From a virus, in IMG/VR virus record IMGVR_UViG_3300049491_000234, positions 1 through 25,949 of that record: 25,949 nucleotides of DNA; one strand, 5' to 3'. Positions 19,599-25,949 of this stretch are shown here, piece by piece; the stretch's first letter is position 1; every line of letters begins with the position of its first letter. Below the pieces are notes generated by a model, which searched no databases, had not been told where the DNA came from, and was given only the letters and a program-made list of their open reading frames with translations. The translations under genes were made by a program, and so were the position numbers.

Positions 19599-20330
19599 TT
19601 ACCAAGTCATGTCGGGTGGGCCAAACTTGCCTTCGAGATCGTAGTGCCCCACCAGCACACCACAATCCACCGCGCAGCGGTAGCCCTGTTTCCGCGCGTC
19701 GCTCCAGAAGTACAAATCCTGAGTCGCTACCCCGTTTTCGGTCTGCGTCTTGAACCACGGCTTTCTAAGGTCCGGGTCGCGGAACATATCGAGGCGCCAT
19801 AGATTAAACCCCATCCCCGTGCCGCAGCATTCGACAACCTCGCCAGCCCTTGGCGGTTGAGGTCTAAAGTTGTTCACTGGGTCACGAGGGTCGCCCCAAA
19901 TCTGAGGCATGCCGCCTTCGCCCTTGGTGAAATAAAGGCCACCGATGCAGTCGAAATCCTTGCCTTCTGGGGATTCCATCCGCTGAAGCAGTTTCACCAG
20001 GCCATCGGGCGGAACGATGTTGTCATGCTCGATAGTCAGGAGATACTTGAACTTGGACAGATCAGGGTGCGCCAGAATCGCCTCGATGGCTTGGCTGTAG
20101 GCTTCTCCAACTTCCATGCCCACCGCGAACATGCGGTAGAGCTGGTTGTTCGGTGGCGAGTACATGTTCCACCATGAGGCCACCACCTTTGTAGGTACAG
20201 TTCCCCCGGCAGGGATCAAAACTATCGTGTCTAGGCGTTTCCACGACGCCGAGTCTTTGACCCGCGCGATGGTCGCTTCCATCTCGGCATTGTGCTTGCC
20301 GTAGTCCTGCGCGATGAATTGAGGTTTCAC
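19599..20330 (-). CDS. Glycosyltransferase (GT-A, family 2-like)
   Basis: The 243-residue protein begins with an unusual 30-residue helix, then TIVLIPAGGTVPTKVVASWW (about 35-54) as the first strand and loop of a GT-A fold. The metal/sugar-nucleotide site is probably IEHDN (residues 100-104, a DxD-like motif after strand LLT). Further elements are CIGGLYF (128-134), CGTGMGFNLWR (169-179, acceptor loop), TQDLYFWSDARKQGY (203-217) and a final GHYD. Such enzymes move a sugar from a nucleotide donor. The start is GTG 20330 with AAGGAA upstream. It is immediately followed by the methyltransferase, suggesting that the two act on one product. The acceptor is not shown by the sequence. Confidence 0.78.
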   Translation of the reverse strand: MKPQFIAQDYGKHNAEMEATIARVKDSASWKRLDTIVLIPAGGTVPTKVVASWWNMYSPPNNQLYRMFAVGMEVGEAYSQAIEAILAHPDLSKFKYLLTIEHDNIVPPDGLVKLLQRMESPEGKDFDCIGGLYFTKGEGGMPQIWGDPRDPVNNFRPQPPRAGEVVECCGTGMGFNLWRLDMFRDPDLRKPWFKTQTENGVATQDLYFWSDARKQGYRCAVDCGVLVGHYDLEGKFGPPDMTW

Positions 20331-20342
20331 TTGCTTGTTTCC

Positions 20343-21032
20343 TTATGCTTTGATCCACGCCAACTCCCCGGCGGTACTACTGTCCGCCTGAACCTCAAAC
20401 GCCAGCCACGCCTCGGTTTCGGCAGTGCCATCTGAAACGCTCCCGATGGTGAATGCAGAGACATCGGTGCGCGGCTGCGTTGTTGGCCGAATCCAACCGG
20501 TGGTTTGCTGGGTGGCTTGATTGGTGCCGCCCTCTTTCGTGCAGTTTGCGGCGGCTGCGATAGCATTGGATTGTGTCCAATCGCTGACCAAGAACCACAG
20601 GCAACTGCCCGCAGATGTAGGGGTGATCGATACAGTTACATCGTTTCCACCAACGCCGTTCGATGCATTACCCGCAGGAATCGGGGTTGTTGCGTGCTGG
20701 CCCTGATGGGCAACGACGTAGAGTGCACCGTCAATGATACCGCCACCATTACCGGCAACCGTTATCGTCATCGACTGCGTGACGCTCATCACGCAACGCC
20801 ACGCCGCTACTTTGCAGTTTGCTGTGGTATTCGTCGGCCCGGTAATCAGCGTCCATGACTGTGCTGTACCGGTGTTGCTGATGCTCAAGCTTCCTGTGCT
20901 ATCGTTGTCAGCCATCGACACCGCAACGGTGATCAGATCACCAGATGTGTAGCTTCGAGATGTCGATGTGACATCTCCACTGGGCACGGCGGTACTTATG
21001 TCTGGCGCATAGGCTGTATAAGTGAGAGCCAT
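20343..21032 (-). CDS. Beta-sandwich virion protein
   Basis: The 229-residue protein is Thr/Ser/Gly-rich and beta-prone throughout, with strands such as LITVAVSMADN, SMTITVAGNGGG, GALYVVAHQG and WLAFEVQADS. Several cysteines occur (about residues 73, 79, 143, 163). It resembles phage decoration or fibre-associated beta-sandwich domains and some phage cement proteins. The ATG at 21032 directly follows the previous stop, so it is tightly coupled to the gene at 21033-21374. No precise family is recognised; the role is inferred from neighbours. Confidence 0.65.
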   Translation of the reverse strand: MALTYTAYAPDISTAVPSGDVTSTSRSYTSGDLITVAVSMADNDSTGSLSISNTGTAQSWTLITGPTNTTANCKVAAWRCVMSVTQSMTITVAGNGGGIIDGALYVVAHQGQHATTPIPAGNASNGVGGNDVTVSITPTSAGSCLWFLVSDWTQSNAIAAAANCTKEGGTNQATQQTTGWIRPTTQPRTDVSAFTIGSVSDGTAETEAWLAFEVQADSSTAGELAWIKA

Positions 21033-21374
21033 TTAGAAAGACTCCACCAAGATCGCGCTGGTGAAAGTTTGCAGCACCTGAATGCGCACCGTCCCGCCTG
21101 TAAACCCGGGCGGTTTGGAGACTTGCAATGTGGTGATAGTCGTGCCGCCGATAGGCGTGCCAGCCTTGTTGCGGATCAGTCCCCCACCCGTCTCGAATAC
21201 GCCGGCCGACACACCGCCCCAAAGCAGCTCGCAGCGCACCACGGCACTGCCTTCCGGCCAGTCTGGATGAGTGAACGTCACGAGGATACGCGTCGCATTA
21301 GTCGCGACAGAAAAAGCCAGATTCTGCGTCTGCGGGCTGAATGACTGCGACGTGACGGTGACGAGCACGGTCAT
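21033..21374 (-). CDS. Small beta-rich virion protein
   Basis: The 113-residue product reads as a single beta-sandwich domain: VLVTVTSQSFSPQTQNLAFS, NATRILVTFTHPDWPEGSA, CELLWGGVSAGVFETGG and GGTVRIQVLQTFTSAILVES. There is no signal peptide or membrane segment. Zero-base gaps on both sides place it in the same translational unit as the large repetitive protein upstream and the beta-sandwich protein downstream. It probably belongs to the same particle structure; I do not recognise a family. Confidence 0.65.
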   Translation of the reverse strand: MTVLVTVTSQSFSPQTQNLAFSVATNATRILVTFTHPDWPEGSAVVRCELLWGGVSAGVFETGGGLIRNKAGTPIGGTTITTLQVSKPPGFTGGTVRIQVLQTFTSAILVESF

Positions 21375-23918
21375 TCAGGCTGTCCCAGATTGCAGGAAAA
21401 ACGCCGGAGGCCGCAGCGCAACGCTACCCGTCCCATTGATTCCAGAAAATGCCACGCTTCCCGGCAGCGCCGCGCTTGTCACAGAGAAGATTCCAACACC
21501 CAACGCATATTGATTCGTTGCGTTGTTTGCAACGCCAAAATTACCAACAAAGTTGGAATTGACCTGTGATGCAAGATACTGACTCATGGTCATACCTGCT
21601 GCCCCTGCTGTGCTGGTGCTGGACATGATCCCGACAAAGTATTGCCCGCCAGGCAAAGTAGTCGTGGCGCCAATCGTAACGCGCTTGAACCCGGATAGAT
21701 TCGAGTAACTTCCAACCGTACCAGATAGAGTCGCAGCGATATTTGTAGACGTGCTGAAAAGCAATGACAGCGTAGACACGTTTTGCGTATAGAACCCGAT
21801 TCTAAACGTTGCGCTAAATGACCCTGATGAATTGCTTGTTGCAGTGAACGCAATTGGCAGGCCAATCATGTCGAACTGGATGCAAGGAAACATTTGCGGC
21901 ATGAATTGCAGCGTGTTCTGACCCTGCTGCCCAGCCACCAGCACGGCTTCGTCATACACATCGAAGCGCGACACGTTCCGCGGCAAGATGCTGATTGTGC
22001 TACCCGCAGTGCTAATCGACATCCCGCTTGTGCCGACGAGGCTGGACGTGGCTGGGGCGCTGATTACGATCTGCGATCCGTTCGTACCACTGAGGGTAAT
22101 GTTTTGCCCAGACCAACCGATTGTTGACCCCGTGGCTGTGGTATTTCCTGCAGTATTGGCCCCGAGCAAATTGATGGCGTTGGCCTCTGCTGCTGCGCCT
22201 GGCGCGGCAACTGAAGCAGTGATGATGCCGCCCGCGCTGGTGCCGAATGTGACGTTGTTCGCGTTGCTGAAATTCAGCGTCTGGAATGTGAACGACCCTG
22301 CGCTGTTGCTCGCTGCTGGGCTAGCCACATGAAATGCAATAGTGCCCGCAGTCGATGCGCCGCCTGTGCTTAGGGTGACGTTGCTTCCGCCCGACAGCAC
22401 CATATCCCCAAAGAACGTCGTGGCGGTGCCGGAGGCAACAATCCCTCTGATGCCTCGGTGCTGGTGATCGTGCATCGCAAAGCGGCTGGTCGCCGTGCCG
22501 CTTTGCGTGGCGGTGGTGACATCCAGAATGCCGTTCGACTGCACAGGCACCGTATAGCTGCCGGTAATTGCGGAGCCTGCCGATGTACCGAAGCTGAAAG
22601 CATTGGCATTGCTGAAGCTAAGAGTTTGGAACGCGAAGCCGCCGTTCGCAGCGGTTACGTTCTGATTGCTCTGGCTTGTCAGCGCGTTGTGGCTGCCGAC
22701 GATGGTGTGCGAGCCCGCTGCGCCCGTAGACAGAGAAAGCGTGACGCCGTTCAGGTTCGTAAACGCGAGTTGCCCGACTGTGCCGCTTGTGGCGGCGTCT
22801 GACACCGTTACCGCAGCGCCACCGCCAGGTGCGGCCACGCTGATGGCCAGCCCGTTTGAGTTCAGCGTGATCGATGCGTTCGTTGCGCTGGTTCCAGTTC
22901 CAGCATATCCTGCGGCGTTGAAACTCAGGCCGCCGCTGTTCACCGTCCACGTGACGTTCGTCTGCGCGGTGTTCAGGCCGATAGCGTCATTCGATGCCCG
23001 CGCCGTGGTCAGTGCGTTCGTAATGATCGTTGGAAACGCCAGAGACAGACCGTTCGTGCTGTTCGTCGCAACGATTGCCGTGCCTGCTGTCGTCGTGGAG
23101 GTGAATCCGGTCCCTGCGAGTCCAGACCCATTGAACTGGAACCCGCCGCTGTTCATCGTGATCGCGGCACGGCCTGTAATCGCCGTGGTCGTTCCCGCCA
23201 GGCCAGCACCGTCAAACCGCATGCCCAAGCTGTTCAGCGTGATAACCGCGTTGCCTGTTACCGCCGTAGTGGTTCCTGCGTACCCCGCAGCGTTCAGACT
23301 GATCCCGGCGCTGTTGACGGTCCAGGTGACGTTTGTTTGCGCCGTCCCAAGTCCTACAGCATCCGTGCTCGCGCGGGCCGTGGTGAGCGCGTTATGCGAC
23401 CCGACCATCGACCCATTCGAGGTGTAGAAACTCAGGCCGTTTAGGTTGCCGAACGTAACGGTGTCTGCCGTGAAGCTGCCATTACTCCCGCTGAATGCCG
23501 CCGTCGCGTGTGAATGTGTGCTCTGCGTGTAACTGGCCGTGATCTGGCTGGAACCCGACATTCCAAACGCCATGCCGTTTGAGTCGGCAAAGATCATCGT
23601 CCCGGTTGAGACACTCTGCGTCCCAGCGGAAATCCCCATCCCGCCGCCACCAGCCCCCGCGCTAATAATTAGGGATGCGCCATCCGCTGACAGCGTGATG
23701 TTGTTTCCGCCCTGCAGGATGATGTTCGACCCGCTCATGGTCGAAGCGCCAGCAGTGTTACCTGAAAGCGTCAGGAACTGGTTATGAACGCTATTCCAGT
23801 CGCTAGGCCGAACTAACTGCGATGCTTGGACAGTTTGTGTCGAGCCCGCAGAATTGAATACCGTCACCGTCCCGGTGAAGTCTGCAATGATGTTGTTCTT
23901 AATGTGGCTAACGGCCAT
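21375..23918 (-). CDS. Large repetitive fibre-like structural protein
   Basis: An 847-residue, Ser/Thr/Gly/Asn/Ala-rich protein. Residues 1-50 look like an attachment region (RPSDWNSVHNQFLTLSGNTA). Residues 60-640 are made of recurring beta-rich modules, with versions of FQTLSFSNANAFSFGTSAG (about 149-174, 428-455 and 543-570) and a 41-residue unit occurring twice (177-217 and 302-342). From about 645 (RFDVYDEAVLV) a different, non-repetitive beta domain forms the C-terminus, possibly the tip. Modules of this kind are frequent in phage surface and fibre proteins in environmental sequences. It may be a side fibre, a neck appendage or a capsid-surface protein. The exact location on the virion is not determined. 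Confidence 0.72.
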   Translation of the reverse strand: MAVSHIKNNIIADFTGTVTVFNSAGSTQTVQASQLVRPSDWNSVHNQFLTLSGNTAGASTMSGSNIILQGGNNITLSADGASLIISAGAGGGGMGISAGTQSVSTGTMIFADSNGMAFGMSGSSQITASYTQSTHSHATAAFSGSNGSFTADTVTFGNLNGLSFYTSNGSMVGSHNALTTARASTDAVGLGTAQTNVTWTVNSAGISLNAAGYAGTTTAVTGNAVITLNSLGMRFDGAGLAGTTTAITGRAAITMNSGGFQFNGSGLAGTGFTSTTTAGTAIVATNSTNGLSLAFPTIITNALTTARASNDAIGLNTAQTNVTWTVNSGGLSFNAAGYAGTGTSATNASITLNSNGLAISVAAPGGGAAVTVSDAATSGTVGQLAFTNLNGVTLSLSTGAAGSHTIVGSHNALTSQSNQNVTAANGGFAFQTLSFSNANAFSFGTSAGSAITGSYTVPVQSNGILDVTTATQSGTATSRFAMHDHQHRGIRGIVASGTATTFFGDMVLSGGSNVTLSTGGASTAGTIAFHVASPAASNSAGSFTFQTLNFSNANNVTFGTSAGGIITASVAAPGAAAEANAINLLGANTAGNTTATGSTIGWSGQNITLSGTNGSQIVISAPATSSLVGTSGMSISTAGSTISILPRNVSRFDVYDEAVLVAGQQGQNTLQFMPQMFPCIQFDMIGLPIAFTATSNSSGSFSATFRIGFYTQNVSTLSLLFSTSTNIAATLSGTVGSYSNLSGFKRVTIGATTTLPGGQYFVGIMSSTSTAGAAGMTMSQYLASQVNSNFVGNFGVANNATNQYALGVGIFSVTSAALPGSVAFSGINGTGSVALRPPAFFLQSGTA
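22893..23015 (-). repeat. Internal coding repeat, copy 2
   Basis: Encodes residues 302-342 of the large fibre-like protein (starting ALTTARASNDAIGLNTAQTN). It closely matches copy 1 at 23268-23390, with most residues identical, consistent with internal duplication of a shaft module. Confidence 0.7.
23268..23390 (-). repeat. Internal coding repeat, copy 1
   Basis: Encodes residues 177-217 of the large fibre-like protein (starting ALTTARASTDAVGLGTAQTN and including NVTWTVNS). Between the two copies lie two shorter units ending GLAGTTTAITG-like, so the array is partly decayed. Confidence 0.7.
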
Positions 23919-23961
23919 CTAGTTCTCGTTTGGTAATCTTATTGGTACCTGTCTCTGCAGA

Positions 23962-24336
23962 TTACGGCGACACGCGCAGGACCGGAATACGCGCAACGGA
24001 CCCTGTCCACGTGTAGGCGAAAGGGGCTGACGACGCAACTCCCGCGCCGCTACAAGTGGCAGCGTTAGGAGTTGGAGGCAGGCACCCTGCCTGCGTTGTT
24101 ACGCTCAGCACGAGGGTGTACGTCCCAGGCGCTGTGATTGAGGCCAGATCGCATGTTGGGACTAAGCCGTTTGCGCCGGTAACTAAAGAACAGGAGATCG
24201 GTGTTGCACCGTTCACAGTCACACTCGCTGCTGTGGGCTGTATCCCAGTTGCCGGGTACGGATCTGCGGTAAGGGTAGGAGCCGTCCAAGCATAGGACGA
24301 CACAAGGAGTAGGAACGAAACCAGAAATCTTTGCAT
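23962..24336 (-). CDS. Signal-peptide protein with Ig/Fn3-like domain
   Basis: The 124-residue product starts at ATG 24336, preceded by AAAGAGAA. The frame extends further upstream but into the neighbouring gene. MQRFLVSFLLLVSSYAWTAP is a clear signal peptide with likely cleavage after about residue 18. The mature part is beta-rich with four cysteines (SCSLVT, TCDLASI, AGCLPP, ATCSGAG), probably two disulphides, and has the strand pattern of a small Ig or Fn3-like domain (GTYTLVLSVTTQAG). Export to the periplasm is unusual in the middle of virion genes. It might modify the host surface or be a remnant moron. Function unknown. Confidence 0.68.
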   Translation of the reverse strand: MQRFLVSFLLLVSSYAWTAPTLTADPYPATGIQPTAASVTVNGATPISCSLVTGANGLVPTCDLASITAPGTYTLVLSVTTQAGCLPPTPNAATCSGAGVASSAPFAYTWTGSVARIPVLRVSP

Positions 24337-24385
24337 GCCGTTCTCTTTCAGTTTGTTGGGTGAGAAGAATGTCGAGCCAATCCAT

Positions 24386-25597
24386 CTAGAACGCTCTTGA
24401 TGCCTCAAAGGTTTTCAATAGGCTAGCCGTGACTGTTGTTCCGCCAGATAGCGGCCCGAAACTATCCGAAACATCGCGCGCTAGATCGACTTGATTTGTC
24501 GCCCCGTTTGATGCGCCAAGCGCAGTAAATCTGGAGCCAACCCCGGTAGCGTTCTCAATACCACAAACACCACCGTGTCCGTACCCTAAATAGAGCCGCC
24601 TCCCGCGCAAGCTATTTACACTACTCGCAAAAGCCCTCGTGATCCTGCTTGAATTCACACTGTTTGATAGCACCGTGAATACCGCACCATTCCTATCGCC
24701 CGAGAATCCAAGCCCTCCGTCAACTGATTCAATCCCATTTGCAGAGATGTCGCTAATAAACTGTTGCGCAGTTTGGACTGAGACTTCAATGCCATGCATG
24801 CCGTATCTGGTTGCGGAAATATTTTTATACTTGTGTCCACTAAGCGTTTGCGGGCTCGATTCGTACAACTGTGATGTGAACGTAGAGTCAAAAATATCCG
24901 TCGCACTGCAGTTCTCTACTCGCAACCCATCGGTGCCGAAGGACGCTTCTATTCCGTTGCCGACGTAAGTAGCGCCTCCCGCGAAGAAACCCCCAATCAC
25001 AGACAAGTCTACATTTTTAATAAGAAGGTTCTTCTTGTTGTAAAGCAAAATTCCATGCCTGCTGATGTTGGTGAATTTGAGTCCGTCAACTACACCATTT
25101 TTTGCAGGCGTGCTTGACGCACTCATTCCATGGATTGTCTCTGATACTACGTATGTATGAGCGCTTGGAACTCCTGAACTTGGCCTAATATAAATCAATT
25201 TTGAGACTGGGTCATAGGTCATTGAACCTGCCCAGTAAAACCCGTTTGAGCCAGAATTCATACTGGCCGACGTTGTTGCTATGTTTGTGTTCCACGCAAC
25301 ATATTTCATTGGCACGTCATCTTCTGTGATGTTGCCTAATGTGTTGGACGCGTACGCAGGCCGACTGTAGACATTGTTCCCTGCGTCAAAGGACCAGTCG
25401 GCCCGAATAACTCCACCCGAAATGATTGGCTTACTTCCTGATCCTGAAACGCCAATCGTCAAATTATCGGCGTCTAAAATTGATGCTGGCATTGATGCAG
25501 CAGCGAATGTTGTGTTGGATCTAAATAAAACTGTATCCCCGGAGCCAACGGCCACCGCAGCTAGATCAGAGTTGTTCGTGACATTCCAGATAGCCAT
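24386..25597 (-). CDS. Right-handed beta-helix virion protein (second tailspike-like)
   Basis: The 403-residue product starts at ATG 25597, one base after the preceding TAG. The N-terminus has MAIWNVTNNSDLAAVAVGSG, then DTVLFRSNTTF, as in polysaccharide-lyase-type beta-helix proteins where the first strand contains DTV-L-x-G-x-Y. Central repeats alternate short strands with Asn- and Gly-rich turns (VVDGLKFTNISRHGILLYNK, NLLIKNVDLSVIGG, DGLRVENCSATDIFDSTF), typical of parallel beta-helix coils. It lacks the anchor domain of the two distal tail fibres. Binding or cleavage of a host polysaccharide is plausible. It lies well upstream of the coat genes, an unusual place for a spike. Confidence 0.7.
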   Translation of the reverse strand: MAIWNVTNNSDLAAVAVGSGDTVLFRSNTTFAAASMPASILDADNLTIGVSGSGSKPIISGGVIRADWSFDAGNNVYSRPAYASNTLGNITEDDVPMKYVAWNTNIATTSASMNSGSNGFYWAGSMTYDPVSKLIYIRPSSGVPSAHTYVVSETIHGMSASSTPAKNGVVDGLKFTNISRHGILLYNKKNLLIKNVDLSVIGGFFAGGATYVGNGIEASFGTDGLRVENCSATDIFDSTFTSQLYESSPQTLSGHKYKNISATRYGMHGIEVSVQTAQQFISDISANGIESVDGGLGFSGDRNGAVFTVLSNSVNSSRITRAFASSVNSLRGRRLYLGYGHGGVCGIENATGVGSRFTALGASNGATNQVDLARDVSDSFGPLSGGTTVTASLLKTFEASRAF

Positions 25598-25598
25598 A

Positions 25599-25949
25599 CT
25601 ACGGCCGCTGCAAAACCACGCGGAATGACTCAATCTTCATGTTATCGGCCCCATTGCTTAGCTGTCCGTTTGCGAACAGATTTTGAGCTATGGATGTGTC
25701 GAGAGATGTCGTAGTCCAAACGTTATTTGACAAAGTGAATCCGCTAGCTTCACCATCAGAACACAACTGACTGCTCGCCGAATTTCGGTTTTGGATGTTG
25801 CACCGTATCCCAATGGATTGGGACGTTGTTACGGTAATTGAGCACCCAACACCGCCGCCCCCAAAGGTCACTGTTGTAGTTTTGGTCCCGGCAGAACTAT
25901 TACATGACACTTTCAATTCAATATCAAGTGCGCCATTTAGGCCCATCAG
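25599..25949 (-). CDS. Partial beta-rich protein at the right edge
   Basis: The frame is open to the window edge; its 5' end may be ATG 25946 or lie beyond. The visible 115-116 residues are beta-prone and Ser/Thr/Asn/Gly-rich (GTKTTTVTFGGGGVGCSITV, then SGFTLSNNVWTTTSLDTSIA), with cysteines near residues 15, 35, 49 and 62. It looks like the C-terminal domain of a virion protein or a complete short decoration protein. Its TAG lies one base before the start of the beta-helix gene, so the two are probably co-translated. Confidence 0.6.
   Translation of the reverse strand: MMGLNGALDIELKVSCNSSAGTKTTTVTFGGGGVGCSITVTTSQSIGIRCNIQNRNSASSQLCSDGEASGFTLSNNVWTTTSLDTSIAQNLFANGQLSNGADNMKIESFRVVLQRP

Noticed and set aside
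22893-23390. Repeated units considered as a possible CRISPR array
   Set aside because: Unit length (about 120 bases), in-frame coding, and lack of constant short repeats with unique spacers show a protein module duplication instead.
22666-23427. 253-residue plus-strand open frame opposite the large fibre-like gene
   Set aside because: The proline/alanine/valine-rich product is a complement artefact of the repetitive Thr/Ser/Gly-rich coding sequence; no ribosome site or family pattern.

Overview
The window is almost entirely the late region of a double-stranded DNA bacteriophage or prophage with P22-like (short-tailed, podovirus) morphogenesis genes. Four families anchor this reading: a P22-type coat protein (16453-17661), a gp4-like tail accessory factor (15060-15770), a gp10-like packaged-DNA stabilisation protein (12956-14341), and a NinB/Orf recombination mediator (285-692). 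A spanin pair of the nested Rz/Rz1 type (1939-2473) implies a host with an outer membrane, probably a member of the Pseudomonadota. I cannot name the host. No tRNA, rRNA, integrase, att site, CRISPR array or insertion sequence was seen. Calls are from reading protein motifs; no database search was run.

Layout. Positions 1-913 carry three tightly packed plus-strand genes of the nin/recombination type: a zinc-cysteine HNH-like protein cut by the window edge, NinB, and a small unknown. A lone minus-strand coiled-coil gene (886-1206) follows, then two more plus-strand genes (1244-1998), the first with a Myb/SANT-like N-terminus. From there to the right edge nearly everything is on the minus strand and reads right to left as one long late operon with ATGA, TAATG and zero-gap junctions.

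In transcription order the late operon contains: (a) a block of beta-rich structural proteins (20343-25949), including a beta-helix protein, a signal-peptide protein and an 847-residue repetitive fibre-like protein; (b) a putative glycosyltransferase and a putative methyltransferase (19011-20330); (c) an FQ-repeat protein, the scaffold candidate and the coat protein (16453-18966), with RNA hairpins at the gene borders; (d) small structural proteins, the gp4-like adaptor and the gp10-like plug (12956-16399); (e) a fibre or needle candidate and three large putative DNA-ejection proteins (8123-12956); (f) two tail fibre/spike proteins sharing an N-terminal anchor (5082-7994); (g) a dense lysis cassette of small membrane and secreted proteins, an M15-family endolysin, Rz and Rz1 (1939-5071). 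Terminase and portal genes are not in the window and would be expected beyond the right edge.

Two short plus-strand genes bracket the second fibre gene against the direction of the operon: a 42-residue lipoprotein (6837-6965) and a 56-residue membrane protein (8003-8173). They look like independently transcribed accessory genes (morons). Overall this is a recognisable phage rather than an obviously new system. The parts most worth testing are the two counter-strand membrane genes, the sugar/methyl-transfer pair among head genes, the hairpins around the coat gene, and the beta-rich block upstream of the scaffold. No stretch longer than about 75 bases lacks a gene.
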